From Erysipelatoclostridium sp. AM42-17 (GTDB taxonomy: Bacteria; Bacillota_I; Bacilli_A; Erysipelotrichales; Coprobacillaceae), in contig NZ_QUIN01000002.1 in assembly GCF_003480255.1 (NCBI RefSeq), positions 1 through 64,000 on the forward strand: a DNA stretch of 64,000 nucleotides, given 5' to 3'. A model generated the notes under the pieces. That model had not been told where the DNA came from. It worked only from the letters and a program-made list of their open reading frames with translations, and ran no database searches. The position numbers were made by a program, and so were the translations under genes. Below are positions 16,460 through 25,625 of this stretch, one piece after another. Each line of letters starts with the position of its first letter. Within the stretch, counting starts at the first letter, position 1.

Positions 16460-16934
16460 GTATATACTCCTCTAATAATATTTCTACAATAATAAGTCCT
16501 ACTCCAATCACAACCGCCATATCAGCAATATTAAAGACAGGAAAATCATAACCTAAAATAATAAAATCTAAAAAGTCACGTACATATCCTAACCATAAAC
16601 GATCAATCAAATTACCAATAAGACCACTAAATGTGAGAACTAAACCATAACGTGTTAACACATTTTTTGGTGTTGTTTTATTAAAATAAACAGCCATCAC
16701 TACAACCGCCACAATGGAAACAATAACAAACAATCCTATTCTTCCTGTTAGCATCCCCCATGCTGCTCCTTTATTATGAGAATAAGTATAATAAAAAAAG
16801 TGAGAAATAATCTCTTGTGATTGACCTAGTTTCATTGATGAATCAACAATAAACTTTGTTAACTGATCTCCTATTACAATGACTAAAATCGTAATAAGAT
16901 AAAATATTTTATTTTTTGTACTTATATTTTTCAT
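16446..16934 (-). CDS. lspA: Lipoprotein signal peptidase II
   Basis: Membrane aspartyl protease that removes signal peptides from lipoproteins after lipidation. Four membrane segments, the conserved VIGDQLTKFIV at the first, and both catalytic aspartates in NLIDRLWLGYVRDFLD and FPVFNIADMAV. At 162 residues it has normal length. The start at 16934 is chosen because GGGTGAT at 16938-16944 is correctly spaced; upstream in-frame codons would add 15 residues without a better site. A plausible substrate, the CamS-like lipoprotein, is encoded at 42910. Confidence 0.95.
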   Translation of the reverse strand: MKNISTKNKIFYLITILVIVIGDQLTKFIVDSSMKLGQSQEIISHFFYYTYSHNKGAAWGMLTGRIGLFVIVSIVAVVVMAVYFNKTTPKNVLTRYGLVLTFSGLIGNLIDRLWLGYVRDFLDFIILGYDFPVFNIADMAVVIGVGLIIVEILLEEYIHGES

Positions 16935-17015
16935 TTTATCACCCATCGTCATTATACAATAACCCCTTAAAAAAACCAATATTCAATTTAATGAAGTAGT
17001 TTCCAATACCGTATC

Positions 17016-17044
17016 TTGAACTTATTGTAACTTTGTTATAGAAT
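17016..17044 (+). promoter_or_regulatory. Promoter of the DUF1836-LysR operon
   Basis: -35 TTGAAC (17016-17021), 17-bp spacer, -10 TAGAAT (17039-17044), followed by TTGGAGG as ribosome binding site for the gene at 17064. Confidence 0.6.
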
Positions 17045-17063
17045 TTGACTTGGAGGTATACAT

Positions 17064-17609
17064 ATGACACAAACAGAATTGGAAACGATTATTCATCAAG
17101 TAGCAAGTCAAAGTCATCTTTCATCAGATGATATTCCTGATTTAGATTTATACATCGATCAAATTATTACCCTTTTTGATCAAAAATTAGAAAATAATAA
17201 AAGATATGAAGACGATAAATTACTAACAAAAACAATGGTTAATAATTATAGTAAAGCTAAAGTTATTACGCCTATTAAAGGAAAAAAATATTCAAAAGAA
17301 CAAATCATTTCAATGTTAATGATTTATCAATTAAAAAACTCTCTTACTATTCAAGAAATCAAACAATTATTAACCCCTTACTACCAAGAAAATATTTCTT
17401 TAGAAAATATTTATAATCAATTTTATCAAATACAAGATAAACAACAAGATGAATTACCTCAATTCATCCATCAATATTTAAAAGATTATCAACTACCTTT
17501 AAACAATCAAGAAGATTTATTAATTTTAGTATTATCACTTGCTTCATTAAATGACCAAATTACACGTATCATTCAACTTATTCTTGATCACTTAGAGGAA
17601 TCTAAATGA
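17064..17609 (+). CDS. DUF1836 protein
   Basis: A 181-residue protein matching the DUF1836 family of Firmicutes: DDIPDLDLYIDQIITLFDQKL, then LLTKTMVNNYSKAKVITPI and GKKYSKEQIISML. The middle part resembles a MerR-like winged helix, so a regulatory role is plausible, but no function is established that I know of. It is translationally coupled to the LysR gene (4-bp overlap), which places it with regulation of the met genes downstream. TTGGAGG precedes the ATG. Confidence 0.8.
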   Translation: MTQTELETIIHQVASQSHLSSDDIPDLDLYIDQIITLFDQKLENNKRYEDDKLLTKTMVNNYSKAKVITPIKGKKYSKEQIISMLMIYQLKNSLTIQEIKQLLTPYYQENISLENIYNQFYQIQDKQQDELPQFIHQYLKDYQLPLNNQEDLLILVLSLASLNDQITRIIQLILDHLEESK

Positions 17610-18511
17610 CATTACAACAATTAAAATATCTAATTGAAGTTGCTAATAGCGGTTCAATGAATGAAGCAGCTAAAAAACTTTATGTCTCACAGCCTAGTTT
17701 ATCTAGTGCTATCAAAGAATTAGAACAAGAATTTGGTATTACTCTTTTCAATCGTACCAATAAAGGTATTTCTTTATCAAATGAAGGACAGGAATTTTTA
17801 GGTTATGCCAAGCAAATTATTGAACAAACACATTTATTAGAAGAACGTTATTTAGATCAAACAGAAAGAAAAATTAAATTTTCTATATCTTGCCAGCATT
17901 ATTCTTTTGCGATTAGTGCATTTATCGAATTAATTCAAGAATATGGCTATAATGAATATGATTTTACTATTCAAGAGACAAGAACTGCAGAAATTATCGA
18001 AGATGTAAAGAGTATGAAGAGTGAATTAGGTATTCTATATTTAAATGACTTTAATAGAAAAGTACTTACAAAGTTATTTAGAGAAAACCAATTGACCTTT
18101 CATTCTTTATTTAAAGCTCAACCCCATGTTTTTATAGGTAAACATCATCCTTTAGCTTCTGCTTCTATCTTATCTTTAGAACAACTCAATGATTATCCTT
18201 ATTTATCGTTCAATCAAGGAAATCAAAATTCATTTTATTTTTCTGAAGAGATTGGCAGTACCTATACCCATAAAAAATCAATTCAAGTCAATGATCGTGC
18301 TACCCTTTTTAATCTTTTATTAGGATTAAATGGTTATATCATTTCTACAGGCATTATTTCTAAAGAATTAAATCCTGATATTATTGCTATTCCTTTACAA
18401 TTAGATGATATGATTGAAATTGGTTATATTAAACAAAAAAATGTTGCATTATCAAAAATAGGACAAATTTATATTGATAAAATGAATCATTATATTTATA
18501 ATTTGTTATAG
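17606..18511 (+). CDS. LysR-family transcriptional regulator
   Basis: A 301-residue LTTR with an N-terminal winged helix-turn-helix (LKYLIEVANSGSMNEAAKKLYVSQPSLSSAIKELE, shown by SMNEAAKKLYVSQPSL) and a C-terminal effector-binding region. It lies directly upstream of metF, the MetH-reactivation gene and metH in the same orientation, which suggests it controls methionine synthesis, possibly sensing homocysteine or O-acetylserine as MetR/CmbR-type regulators do. This is inference from neighbourhood only. Its stop codon lies within the terminator hairpin that follows. Confidence 0.9.
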   Translation: MTLQQLKYLIEVANSGSMNEAAKKLYVSQPSLSSAIKELEQEFGITLFNRTNKGISLSNEGQEFLGYAKQIIEQTHLLEERYLDQTERKIKFSISCQHYSFAISAFIELIQEYGYNEYDFTIQETRTAEIIEDVKSMKSELGILYLNDFNRKVLTKLFRENQLTFHSLFKAQPHVFIGKHHPLASASILSLEQLNDYPYLSFNQGNQNSFYFSEEIGSTYTHKKSIQVNDRATLFNLLLGLNGYIISTGIISKELNPDIIAIPLQLDDMIEIGYIKQKNVALSKIGQIYIDKMNHYIYNLL

Positions 18512-18541
18512 TTTTAATCTATAGCAAATTATAATTTTTTT
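18500..18541 (+). terminator. Terminator after the LysR gene
   Basis: 12-bp arms AATTTGTTATAG (18500-18511) and CTATAGCAAATT (18519-18530) with one G-U pair, followed by a T-rich run. It separates the regulator operon from the met operon. Confidence 0.75.
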
Positions 18542-18545
18542 ATTA

Positions 18546-18574
18546 TTTACGCATATTTCATAATTCTATATAAT
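18546..18574 (+). promoter_or_regulatory. Promoter of the metF-metH operon
   Basis: -35 TTTACG (18546-18551), 17-bp spacer and consensus -10 TATAAT (18569-18574). The spacer holds an AT-rich, partly symmetric stretch compatible with a LysR-type T-N11-A site, but that motif is too weak to call. No S-box, T-box or cobalamin riboswitch fits in the short leader. Confidence 0.6.
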
Positions 18575-18596
18575 GTAGAAAAAGAGGTAGAGAAAC

Positions 18597-19487
18597 ATGA
18601 AAATAAATAACTTATTAAATAAAAGACCAACATTATCGTTCGAAATATTTCCACCTAAAAATCATGGTGATGATCTTTCGTCCATTTTTCTTACAATTAG
18701 TCAATTAGCTAAATTAAATCCTGATTTTATTTCAGTTACTTATGGGGCTGGTGGTTCTACAAGTAAGAATACTGCTAAAATTGCATCTATTATTAAAAAT
18801 CAATATCATATTGAAGCCGTTGCTCATTTAAGCTGTATTGATACATCCAAAGAAGATTTAATCGATATTTTAAATGAATTAAAGGATAATAATATTGAAA
18901 ATATTTTAGCCTTACGTGGGGATTATCCTCAAGACTATGATCAAAGAGATTTACAAGGAGATTTTAAATACGCAAGTGATTTAAATGAATTTATTAGTGA
19001 ACAATTTCCTGATCAATTCTGTTTATCAGGAGCTTGCTATCCAGAAACTCACTTTGAAGCAGAAAGCTTTGAACAAGATCTTCAAAACTTAAAAAAGAAA
19101 GTAGATGCTGGAGCTAAATATCTTGTCACTCAGTTATTTTTCGATAATCAATATTATTATCGTTTAATTAAACGTGCTCGCCAAATAGGCATTAATGTTC
19201 CTATTATTGCTGGAATCATGCCAGCTACAAGTTCTAAACAATTAAAAAGATTATCTAAAATATCAGATTGTTCAATTCCTTATTCGCTTGCAAGCATGAT
19301 GGAACGTTTTTTAGATGATCCAGAAGCCTGTAAAGAAGTTGGATTACATTATGCAACATATCAAATTATTGATTTAATGAGTCAAGGTGTTGATGGTATT
19401 CATATTTATACAATGAATAAACCTGAAATTGCTGAAGAAATTTTAAAAAGAACAAAAGCTATCCGTCGTGAATATTTCAAAGATTAA
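18597..19487 (+). CDS. metF: Methylenetetrahydrofolate reductase
   Basis: Reduces 5,10-methylene-THF to 5-methyl-THF, the methyl donor for MetH. TIM-barrel protein of 296 residues with the family motifs LSFEIFPPK, SVTYGAGGST, ILALRGDYP and TQLFFDNQYYYRL. The length is typical of bacterial MetF without a fused domain. It is the first gene of a three-gene operon with the MetH-reactivation protein and metH, so methyl donor and methyl transferase are made together. Confidence 0.95.
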   Translation: MKINNLLNKRPTLSFEIFPPKNHGDDLSSIFLTISQLAKLNPDFISVTYGAGGSTSKNTAKIASIIKNQYHIEAVAHLSCIDTSKEDLIDILNELKDNNIENILALRGDYPQDYDQRDLQGDFKYASDLNEFISEQFPDQFCLSGACYPETHFEAESFEQDLQNLKKKVDAGAKYLVTQLFFDNQYYYRLIKRARQIGINVPIIAGIMPATSSKQLKRLSKISDCSIPYSLASMMERFLDDPEACKEVGLHYATYQIIDLMSQGVDGIHIYTMNKPEIAEEILKRTKAIRREYFKD

Positions 19488-20109
19488 AGAACAAGCCCTT
19501 AAATATTTAGGATATCAAGGGCAATCTATCGATATACAAACCGAAAAACTCATTAATGAATGTTTAGATGAAATCAATCAAATTGCCCATTTTAAAGTTG
19601 TCTATCAACGCTATCCACTCAATCATCATCCTCTAAGACTTCACCATATTTCCTTAGAGTATGATGATTTAATAACATTATTTCAAGATTGTCATGAAGT
19701 TATTGTTATTGGATGCACTCTTGGTGTAGCATTTGAAAGAACAATGAAAAAATTATATTTAATTAATATGACTAAAGCTACAATTATGGATGCCATTGGC
19801 AGCAGTTATCTTGAAGCATGTTGTGATGAATATGAAAAAACAATCATTAAAGAGAAAAGAACTTTCCGTTTTTGTCCAGGCTATGGTCGTGTTCCTCTTT
19901 CTTTAAATCGAGAACTTGCGCAATTATTAGATTGTTCTAAGCATATTGGATTAACGATTCAAAATAATGATTTACTTCTTCCTCAAAAATCAATGATTGG
20001 CATCATTGGTTTAGGACAAGATAAAACTAAAAAAAGTTGTCATCATTGTAAACAAATTGAACATTGTCAATTTAGAAAGCGAGGTCAAAGATGTTACAAG
20101 ACAAACTAA
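19468..20109 (+). CDS. Separate methionine synthase reactivation-domain protein
   Basis: A 213-residue protein resembling the AdoMet-binding activation domain that is normally the C-terminus of MetH: TKATIMDAIGSSYLEACCDE, RFCPGYGRVPLS and a C-terminal Cys-rich tail (SCHHCKQIEHCQF). In the full-length enzyme this domain uses SAM and an electron donor to re-methylate oxidised cobalamin. Here it is encoded separately, immediately before a metH that lacks it. The start is a GTG inside the end of metF, without a strong ribosome binding site, so translation is probably coupled. It overlaps metH by 19 bp. Confidence 0.85.
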   Translation: MNISKIKEQALKYLGYQGQSIDIQTEKLINECLDEINQIAHFKVVYQRYPLNHHPLRLHHISLEYDDLITLFQDCHEVIVIGCTLGVAFERTMKKLYLINMTKATIMDAIGSSYLEACCDEYEKTIIKEKRTFRFCPGYGRVPLSLNRELAQLLDCSKHIGLTIQNNDLLLPQKSMIGIIGLGQDKTKKSCHHCKQIEHCQFRKRGQRCYKTN

Positions 20110-22445
20110 ATAAAGAAATACTCCTATTTGATGGATCCATGGGAACTCAATTACAAAATGCTGGATTAAAAGGTGGCGAAGTTCCTGAATATTATAATAT
20201 TGATCATCCGGATTTACTTATCGATATCCATTCACGATATTTAAAAGCGGGTGCCGATTTTATTACAACTAATACTTTTGGAGCTAATCCTTTAAAACTT
20301 GAACAATCAAAATACAATTACCAAGAAGTGATTTTAAAAGCTGTAGAAAACGCTAAGATCGCACGTGATCGTGTTAATCCTGATGCGTATATTGCTTTTG
20401 ATATTGGACCCGTAGGACAATTAATGGAACCTATGGGAACTTTGACTTTCGACCAAGTTTATCAAAGTATAAAAGATATGATTGACCTCATTAAGGACGA
20501 TGTTGATGTTGTTTTATTAGAAACAATGACTGATATCTATGAAGTTAAAGCTTCTATTTTAGCCATCCAAGAAAACTCATCCTTACCTATTTTCGTTACA
20601 ATGACCTTTGAAGCTAATCAACGTACCCTATCTGGATGTGATCCTTTAACCATGGTCAATATTTTAGAAGGGTTAAATGTTGATGCCCTCGGTATCAATT
20701 GCTCTTTAGGTCCTAAAGAAATTACTCCTATTTTAGATCAAATATTAAAATATACTCATTTACCTGTCATGGTTCAACCTAATGCTGGTTTACCAGTTCT
20801 TGTTGATGGTAAAACATGTTATCACATGTCAAGTGATGAATTTAGTGAAGCTTGTCTTCCTCACCTTGATCATGGTGTTGCGATTATTGGCGGGTGTTGC
20901 GGTACTACCCCAGAATTTATTGAAAAATTAAGTATTCATTGTCATCAACCTGTTAAAAAAAGAACTGTCCAAAAAGCAACAAGAGTATCCAGTGGTAGTC
21001 AAACAGTTGAATTTGGTCATCATGTTGTTGTCTGTGGAGAACGTTTAAATCCAACCGGGAAGAAAAAATTAAAAGCTGCCTTAAAAGAACAACGTTATGA
21101 TGAATTAGTTGTAGAAGGTATTAAACAAGAACAAGCAGGAGCCCATGTTTTAGATGTCAATGTTGGTTTACCTGGTATTGATGAAACAAAGACAATGAAG
21201 CATGTTATTAAATTATTACAAGAAGTTTTAAATGTTCCTTTACAAATCGATAGTTCTCATGCCAGTGCCATTGAACAAGCTTGTCGTTATTATAATGGAA
21301 AACCATTGATTAATTCTGTTAATGGTAAAGATGAAATTATGGAAGAGATTTTCCCAATCGTTAAAAAATACGGTGGTGTTGTAATTGGTTTAACCCTTGA
21401 TGAAAATGGTATTCCTTTAAAAGCTGAAGAGCGTTATGAAATTGCTAAAAAGATTATCAAAAAAGCCGCTACATATGGTATTGATAAAAAAGATGTTATC
21501 ATTGACTGTCTTGTATTGACAGCTTCTGCTCAACAAAAAGAAGTCATGGAAACAGTTAAAGCTGTCAGTATGGTTAAACAACTTGGTGTCCATACCGTTT
21601 TAGGAGTAAGTAATGTTTCTTTTGGTTTACCTAATAGACCTTTACTTAATAAAACATTTTTAGCCATGGCGATGTCAGCTGGTTTAGATTTACCTATTAT
21701 TAATCCATTAGATAAAGAACTCATGAGTACTATTGATGCTTTCAATGTTCTTTATAATTATGATCATGATGCTACAGTTTATATTGACCACCAAGCCAAT
21801 CAAGAAACAACAGTAAAAACTGAACAAAAAACAATGTCTTTATTCGACATTGTATTACACGGTCTAAAAGATGAAGCTACTAAAGCAACAAAACAAATGC
21901 TTGAAAACCAAGACGGTCTTTCTATCATTAATGAGATCCTTATTCCTGCATTAGACCAAGTAGGTAAAGATTATGAACAAAATAAAATCTTTTTACCACA
22001 ATTAATTCAAGCAGCAGAAACAAGCAAAATTGCTTTTGAAATCATTCAACAAGGTTTCCAAACACAAGACCAAAATAAAAAAGCAAAAATCATTATTGCT
22101 ACTGTTCATGGAGATATTCATGACATTGGAAAAAATATAGTTAAAGTCGTTTTAGAAAGCTACGGATACGATGTCATTGATTTAGGAAAAGATGTACCTA
22201 AAGAAACCGTATTAGAAGCCTACAAGCAACATCATCCTCAAGCTATAGGTTTAAGTGCTTTAATGACAACAACCGTTATTTCTATGAAAGATACCATTAC
22301 TTTATTAAAAGAAAATCATATTGATTGTCCTATTTTTGTTGGTGGTGCTGTATTAACACCAGATTACGCAAAAGAAATCAATGCTGATTATTATGTCAAA
22401 GATGCTATGGATACTGTAGAACTTATGAATAAACTTTTTGATTAA
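20091..22445 (+). CDS. metH: Cobalamin-dependent methionine synthase, short form
   Basis: Transfers the methyl group of 5-methyl-THF to homocysteine through cobalamin. Domains in order: homocysteine methyltransferase about 1-290 (LLFDGSMGTQLQ; zinc ligands in GINCSLGP and IGGCCGTTPEFI), pterin-binding about 315-560 (GERLNPTGKKKLK), cap, and cobalamin-binding with DIHDIGKNIVKVVLESYGY. At 784 residues it lacks the about 330-residue reactivation domain, which is supplied by the preceding gene. The cofactor dependence implies cobalamin uptake or synthesis elsewhere. Confidence 0.95.
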   Translation: MLQDKLNKEILLFDGSMGTQLQNAGLKGGEVPEYYNIDHPDLLIDIHSRYLKAGADFITTNTFGANPLKLEQSKYNYQEVILKAVENAKIARDRVNPDAYIAFDIGPVGQLMEPMGTLTFDQVYQSIKDMIDLIKDDVDVVLLETMTDIYEVKASILAIQENSSLPIFVTMTFEANQRTLSGCDPLTMVNILEGLNVDALGINCSLGPKEITPILDQILKYTHLPVMVQPNAGLPVLVDGKTCYHMSSDEFSEACLPHLDHGVAIIGGCCGTTPEFIEKLSIHCHQPVKKRTVQKATRVSSGSQTVEFGHHVVVCGERLNPTGKKKLKAALKEQRYDELVVEGIKQEQAGAHVLDVNVGLPGIDETKTMKHVIKLLQEVLNVPLQIDSSHASAIEQACRYYNGKPLINSVNGKDEIMEEIFPIVKKYGGVVIGLTLDENGIPLKAEERYEIAKKIIKKAATYGIDKKDVIIDCLVLTASAQQKEVMETVKAVSMVKQLGVHTVLGVSNVSFGLPNRPLLNKTFLAMAMSAGLDLPIINPLDKELMSTIDAFNVLYNYDHDATVYIDHQANQETTVKTEQKTMSLFDIVLHGLKDEATKATKQMLENQDGLSIINEILIPALDQVGKDYEQNKIFLPQLIQAAETSKIAFEIIQQGFQTQDQNKKAKIIIATVHGDIHDIGKNIVKVVLESYGYDVIDLGKDVPKETVLEAYKQHHPQAIGLSALMTTTVISMKDTITLLKENHIDCPIFVGGAVLTPDYAKEINADYYVKDAMDTVELMNKLFD

Positions 22446-22447
22446 AT

Positions 22448-22479
22448 AAAAACAAAAGAGAAAATTCTCTTTTGTTTTT
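22448..22479. terminator. Bidirectional terminator between metH and pepD
   Basis: 15-bp arms AAAAACAAAAGAGAA (22448-22462) and TTCTCTTTTGTTTTT (22465-22479), flanked by T and A runs, serving both converging genes. Confidence 0.85.
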
Positions 22480-23913
22480 TTATAGTCTTTCTAAAAAATG
22501 AATCAACCGTTGATAACAATGATGATAAGATGCAAGATCTAATCTTTCATCAGGCGTATGAATATCATACATATTAGGACCCATTGTAACAATATCCAAA
22601 TCAGGAATAGCCCCTTTAAAAATTCCTGTTTCTAAACCGCCATGTGTTCCTTCTTCTATCAACTCAATACCTTCACTCTCTCTAACAAAATCAATATATT
22701 GTTTTCTAAGTGTTGAATGTGGATCATAATTCCATCCTGGATAATTATTTTCGATATATGTTTTTCCTTTAAATAATTCTGCTAAAAGGGCAATTTGATG
22801 AGATAATTCATCTTTTGCTGATTCAAATGGTGAACGAATTGAATATAAAATATATAAATCTTGTTCCATATTAACAACACCCATATTTAAAGAAACATTT
22901 GTTAAATCCATATCTAATGATTTATGTTGAAAACCATTTGGTAATAAATACATCATTTTAATAATATCTTGACTTTCTTGAAGTGAAAGAGTTTGATCAA
23001 GTGCCGTAGTTTGATTAAATTGAATAGATAACCCTGCATCACTTTCTTGAAGTTCAGCCTTTATTTCTTGTTCAACTTTTTCTACTATATCCTTTATTTT
23101 TTGTTCATCACTATGACTTGCAAAAACACTTACACATTCTCGAGGAATCGCATTATCCTTTAATCCACCTTGTAAGCTTCCTAATGCAAAGTCAATATCA
23201 TTTAACAAGAACTGATAATAAAGACGACTCATTAATTTATTAGCATTACCTCTTTCTAAATGAATCAAATCTCCTGAGTGACCACCTTTTAATCCACCAA
23301 TTGTAATTTGATAACAAGGAAGATTATTTTTTATATAATGTAATTCTTTTTCAACCATCATTCTTCTACCACCAGAACAACTGATTGTCACCACTTTTTC
23401 ATCCCCACTATCAAGTCCAATCATTCTTTTAGCATGAATATGACTTTTATTAAGCGCCATTGCTCCTTTTAAGCCAACTTCTTCTTGAGCAGTAAAGACA
23501 CATTCTAATGGTGGATGCTTGAGTGTTTGATCTTCTAAAATAGCTAACATATAACAAATAGCTACCCCATCATCAGCTCCTAAAGTTGTTTTATTCGCAT
23601 GCAAAAATCCATCTTCTTCGATAAGTTCAATAGGATCTTTTAAAAAGTCATGCTGACTGTCATTGTTTTTTTCACAAACCATATCTAAATGTCCTTGCAA
23701 CATTACTGGTTCATGATTTTCGTAACCTTTACTTGCCTCTTTATATACAATGAAATTATTATTTTCTTCATCAAAAGCACCAGATAAACCATGACTTACC
23801 ACAAAACGTTCAATATAATCTCGAATACCTCTTTCATTATCTGAACCTCTTGGAATATTTGAAATTTCTTGAAAATAATAATCAATTCTATTTTCTAACT
23901 GAAATAAACCCAT
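22480..23913 (-). CDS. pepD: Aminoacyl-histidine dipeptidase (PepD, M20 family)
   Basis: Cytosolic zinc dipeptidase releasing amino acids from Xaa-His and other dipeptides. Motifs: EISNIPRGSDNE at the N-terminus, metal ligands in MLQGHLDMVCEK, TLGADDGVAICYML and FTAQEEVGLKGA, GGLKGGHSGDL, and a C-terminal EEGTHGGLETG and MGPNMYDIHTPDER. The start at 23913 (MGLFQLENR) follows AAGGAGGA; an upstream in-frame codon would overlap the ParB-like gene. The length of 477 is normal. It is the last gene of a murE-ParB-like-pepD operon. Confidence 0.93.
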   Translation of the reverse strand: MGLFQLENRIDYYFQEISNIPRGSDNERGIRDYIERFVVSHGLSGAFDEENNNFIVYKEASKGYENHEPVMLQGHLDMVCEKNNDSQHDFLKDPIELIEEDGFLHANKTTLGADDGVAICYMLAILEDQTLKHPPLECVFTAQEEVGLKGAMALNKSHIHAKRMIGLDSGDEKVVTISCSGGRRMMVEKELHYIKNNLPCYQITIGGLKGGHSGDLIHLERGNANKLMSRLYYQFLLNDIDFALGSLQGGLKDNAIPRECVSVFASHSDEQKIKDIVEKVEQEIKAELQESDAGLSIQFNQTTALDQTLSLQESQDIIKMMYLLPNGFQHKSLDMDLTNVSLNMGVVNMEQDLYILYSIRSPFESAKDELSHQIALLAELFKGKTYIENNYPGWNYDPHSTLRKQYIDFVRESEGIELIEEGTHGGLETGIFKGAIPDLDIVTMGPNMYDIHTPDERLDLASYHHCYQRLIHFLERL

Positions 23914-23924
23914 TTTAATCCTCC

Positions 23925-24209
23925 TTAATGTGTATTTTTGCCTCGCCAACAATCATTAGAGCGTGTACTTCCATCATTTAAAGCTATAACAGGAACGTTT
24001 TTTAAATGAAGATATCCTTCCTCATTTTCAATTAAATCATGAATAATGGATAATCGTTTATGTCCATCTTGACAGTAATATTGATTATCTTTGTAAATAA
24101 CTTTGATAGGAAAAGACAAACCTATTCTTTTGACTGAATCATAAGTACCTTGTCGATAAGGACAGTAATGATAATGGATATCATCTATAGATAATTGAAT
24201 AATTCTCAT
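23925..24209 (-). CDS. Small ParB/Srx-like domain protein
   Basis: A 94-residue protein with an N-terminal region like the ParB N-terminal / sulfiredoxin fold: IDDIHYHYCPYRQG, then SFPIKVIYKDNQYYCQDGHKRLSII, where GHKR stands for the usual GxRR/GHRR nucleotide-binding motif. There is no DNA-binding part, so it is not a full partition protein. It overlaps murE by 4 bp at its start and precedes pepD. Function unknown; enzymatic or nucleotide-binding roles are possible. Confidence 0.6.
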   Translation of the reverse strand: MRIIQLSIDDIHYHYCPYRQGTYDSVKRIGLSFPIKVIYKDNQYYCQDGHKRLSIIHDLIENEEGYLHLKNVPVIALNDGSTRSNDCWRGKNTH

Positions 24210-25585
24210 GCATTTCCTTCATGTTGATCAATATATTTTTGGATTTCTTCTTGATCACTGTAATGATGTTTACCGGTACTGGTAATTTGGTAATTTTCAT
24301 GTCCTTTGCCAAGTACGAGTAAAATGTCATCTTTTTCTAACATATCCATTGCCTTTACAATTGCCTTTTTACGATCTGGTTCAATCATATAATTTTCATG
24401 TTTTAATCCCTTAACAATATCATCAATGATTTTATTAGGATCTTCACTACGTGGATTATCACTTGTAATCACCACAAAATCACTGCCTTCACTTGCTATT
24501 TCTCCCATAATCGGACGTTTTAAAGGATCACGATCACCACCGCATCCCATCACAGTCATAATTCTTCCTTTTTTAAATTCTTTTGCACTTTCTAAGACAT
24601 TTTTAACAGCATCTGGTGTATGTGCAAAATCTACAAAAATACCATTTTGATGATATTCAATGAGTTCCATACGTCCACTAGGTGCTTTTAAACGATCATT
24701 CAACGCTAAAATATCTTCAATACGATAACCCAAATGATGAATTAGCAACAACGCCGTTAAGTAATTGTAAACATTATATCTACCTACCATTTGAATTTTG
24801 GTTTGATAATGATTTCCTTGATAATCAAAAGAAAAATAAGTTCCTAAATGAGTAAATTTAATTTCATCAATAACCAAATCACCTTGATGATCACTAATGA
24901 TTTCATTACAATTATGATCCAACATAAAATAATGTGCATGTGGATCATCACCATTAATAATGGCTATTTTATTATTTCTAGTTTTTTTAAATAATAGTTG
25001 TTTTGCTTTTGCATAATTTTCCATCGTTTTATGATAATCTAAATGATCTTGTGTTAAATTAGTAAAAGCGACTTCATCAAATTCCAAACCATGTATACGG
25101 TCTTTAGCTAAAGCATGACTGCTCACTTCCATGACCATTGTCTTACATCCTGCTTCTTTAGCCTTTAAAAAATAATCATATAAAACATCAACATCAGGCG
25201 TCGTATTCACCATATTAAGATAATGATGATGATAATAAAACCCAATTGTTCCCATGTAACTAGCTGGATGATTTAACATTTCTAACATTTGATAAATCAT
25301 ATAACAAATAGTTGTTTTCCCATTTGTACCGGTTACCCCGATTAAATTCATATCTTTAAATTCAGGATAATAATTTTGATACAAATAATCTTTTAAATAA
25401 GCTCTTGTATCAGGAACAATCACTGTTTCAACGTCATAATTTCCTTCTTCACAAATAATTTTACTTGCTCCATTTTTAATAGCACTCTCTATATAATCAT
25501 GACCGTCACGTTCAACATTACGAATCGCAATAAATGTATCTCCTGGTTTGACTTTTCTTGAGTCCGTTTTTAGTTTTATTTCCAT
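24206..25585 (-). CDS. murE: UDP-N-acetylmuramyl-tripeptide synthetase MurE
   Basis: Adds the third amino acid to UDP-MurNAc-L-Ala-D-Glu. N-terminal UDP-binding domain (TDSRKVKPGDTFIAI), ATP-binding loop GVTGTNGKTT, ligand VMEVSSHAL, and near residue 390 the substrate-selecting motif TSDNPRSEDP. DNPR is the signature of meso-diaminopimelate-adding enzymes rather than the lysine type, so the peptidoglycan is probably DAP-containing. At 459 residues it is slightly short. It heads the operon with the ParB-like gene and pepD. Confidence 0.95.
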   Translation of the reverse strand: MEIKLKTDSRKVKPGDTFIAIRNVERDGHDYIESAIKNGASKIICEEGNYDVETVIVPDTRAYLKDYLYQNYYPEFKDMNLIGVTGTNGKTTICYMIYQMLEMLNHPASYMGTIGFYYHHHYLNMVNTTPDVDVLYDYFLKAKEAGCKTMVMEVSSHALAKDRIHGLEFDEVAFTNLTQDHLDYHKTMENYAKAKQLLFKKTRNNKIAIINGDDPHAHYFMLDHNCNEIISDHQGDLVIDEIKFTHLGTYFSFDYQGNHYQTKIQMVGRYNVYNYLTALLLIHHLGYRIEDILALNDRLKAPSGRMELIEYHQNGIFVDFAHTPDAVKNVLESAKEFKKGRIMTVMGCGGDRDPLKRPIMGEIASEGSDFVVITSDNPRSEDPNKIIDDIVKGLKHENYMIEPDRKKAIVKAMDMLEKDDILLVLGKGHENYQITSTGKHHYSDQEEIQKYIDQHEGNA

Positions 25586-25625
25586 TATTATAACTCCTTT
25601 TTAATCAATCCTATTATAATACAAA

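Noticed and set aside
18512..18596. SAM, cobalamin or T-box riboswitch before metF
   Set aside because: The leader is only about 20 nt from the predicted start and has no conserved elements; only a terminator of the LysR gene precedes it.
24206..25585. MurE as a lysine-adding enzyme, as in Erysipelothrix
   Set aside because: The substrate motif is DNPR, typical of the diaminopimelate type.
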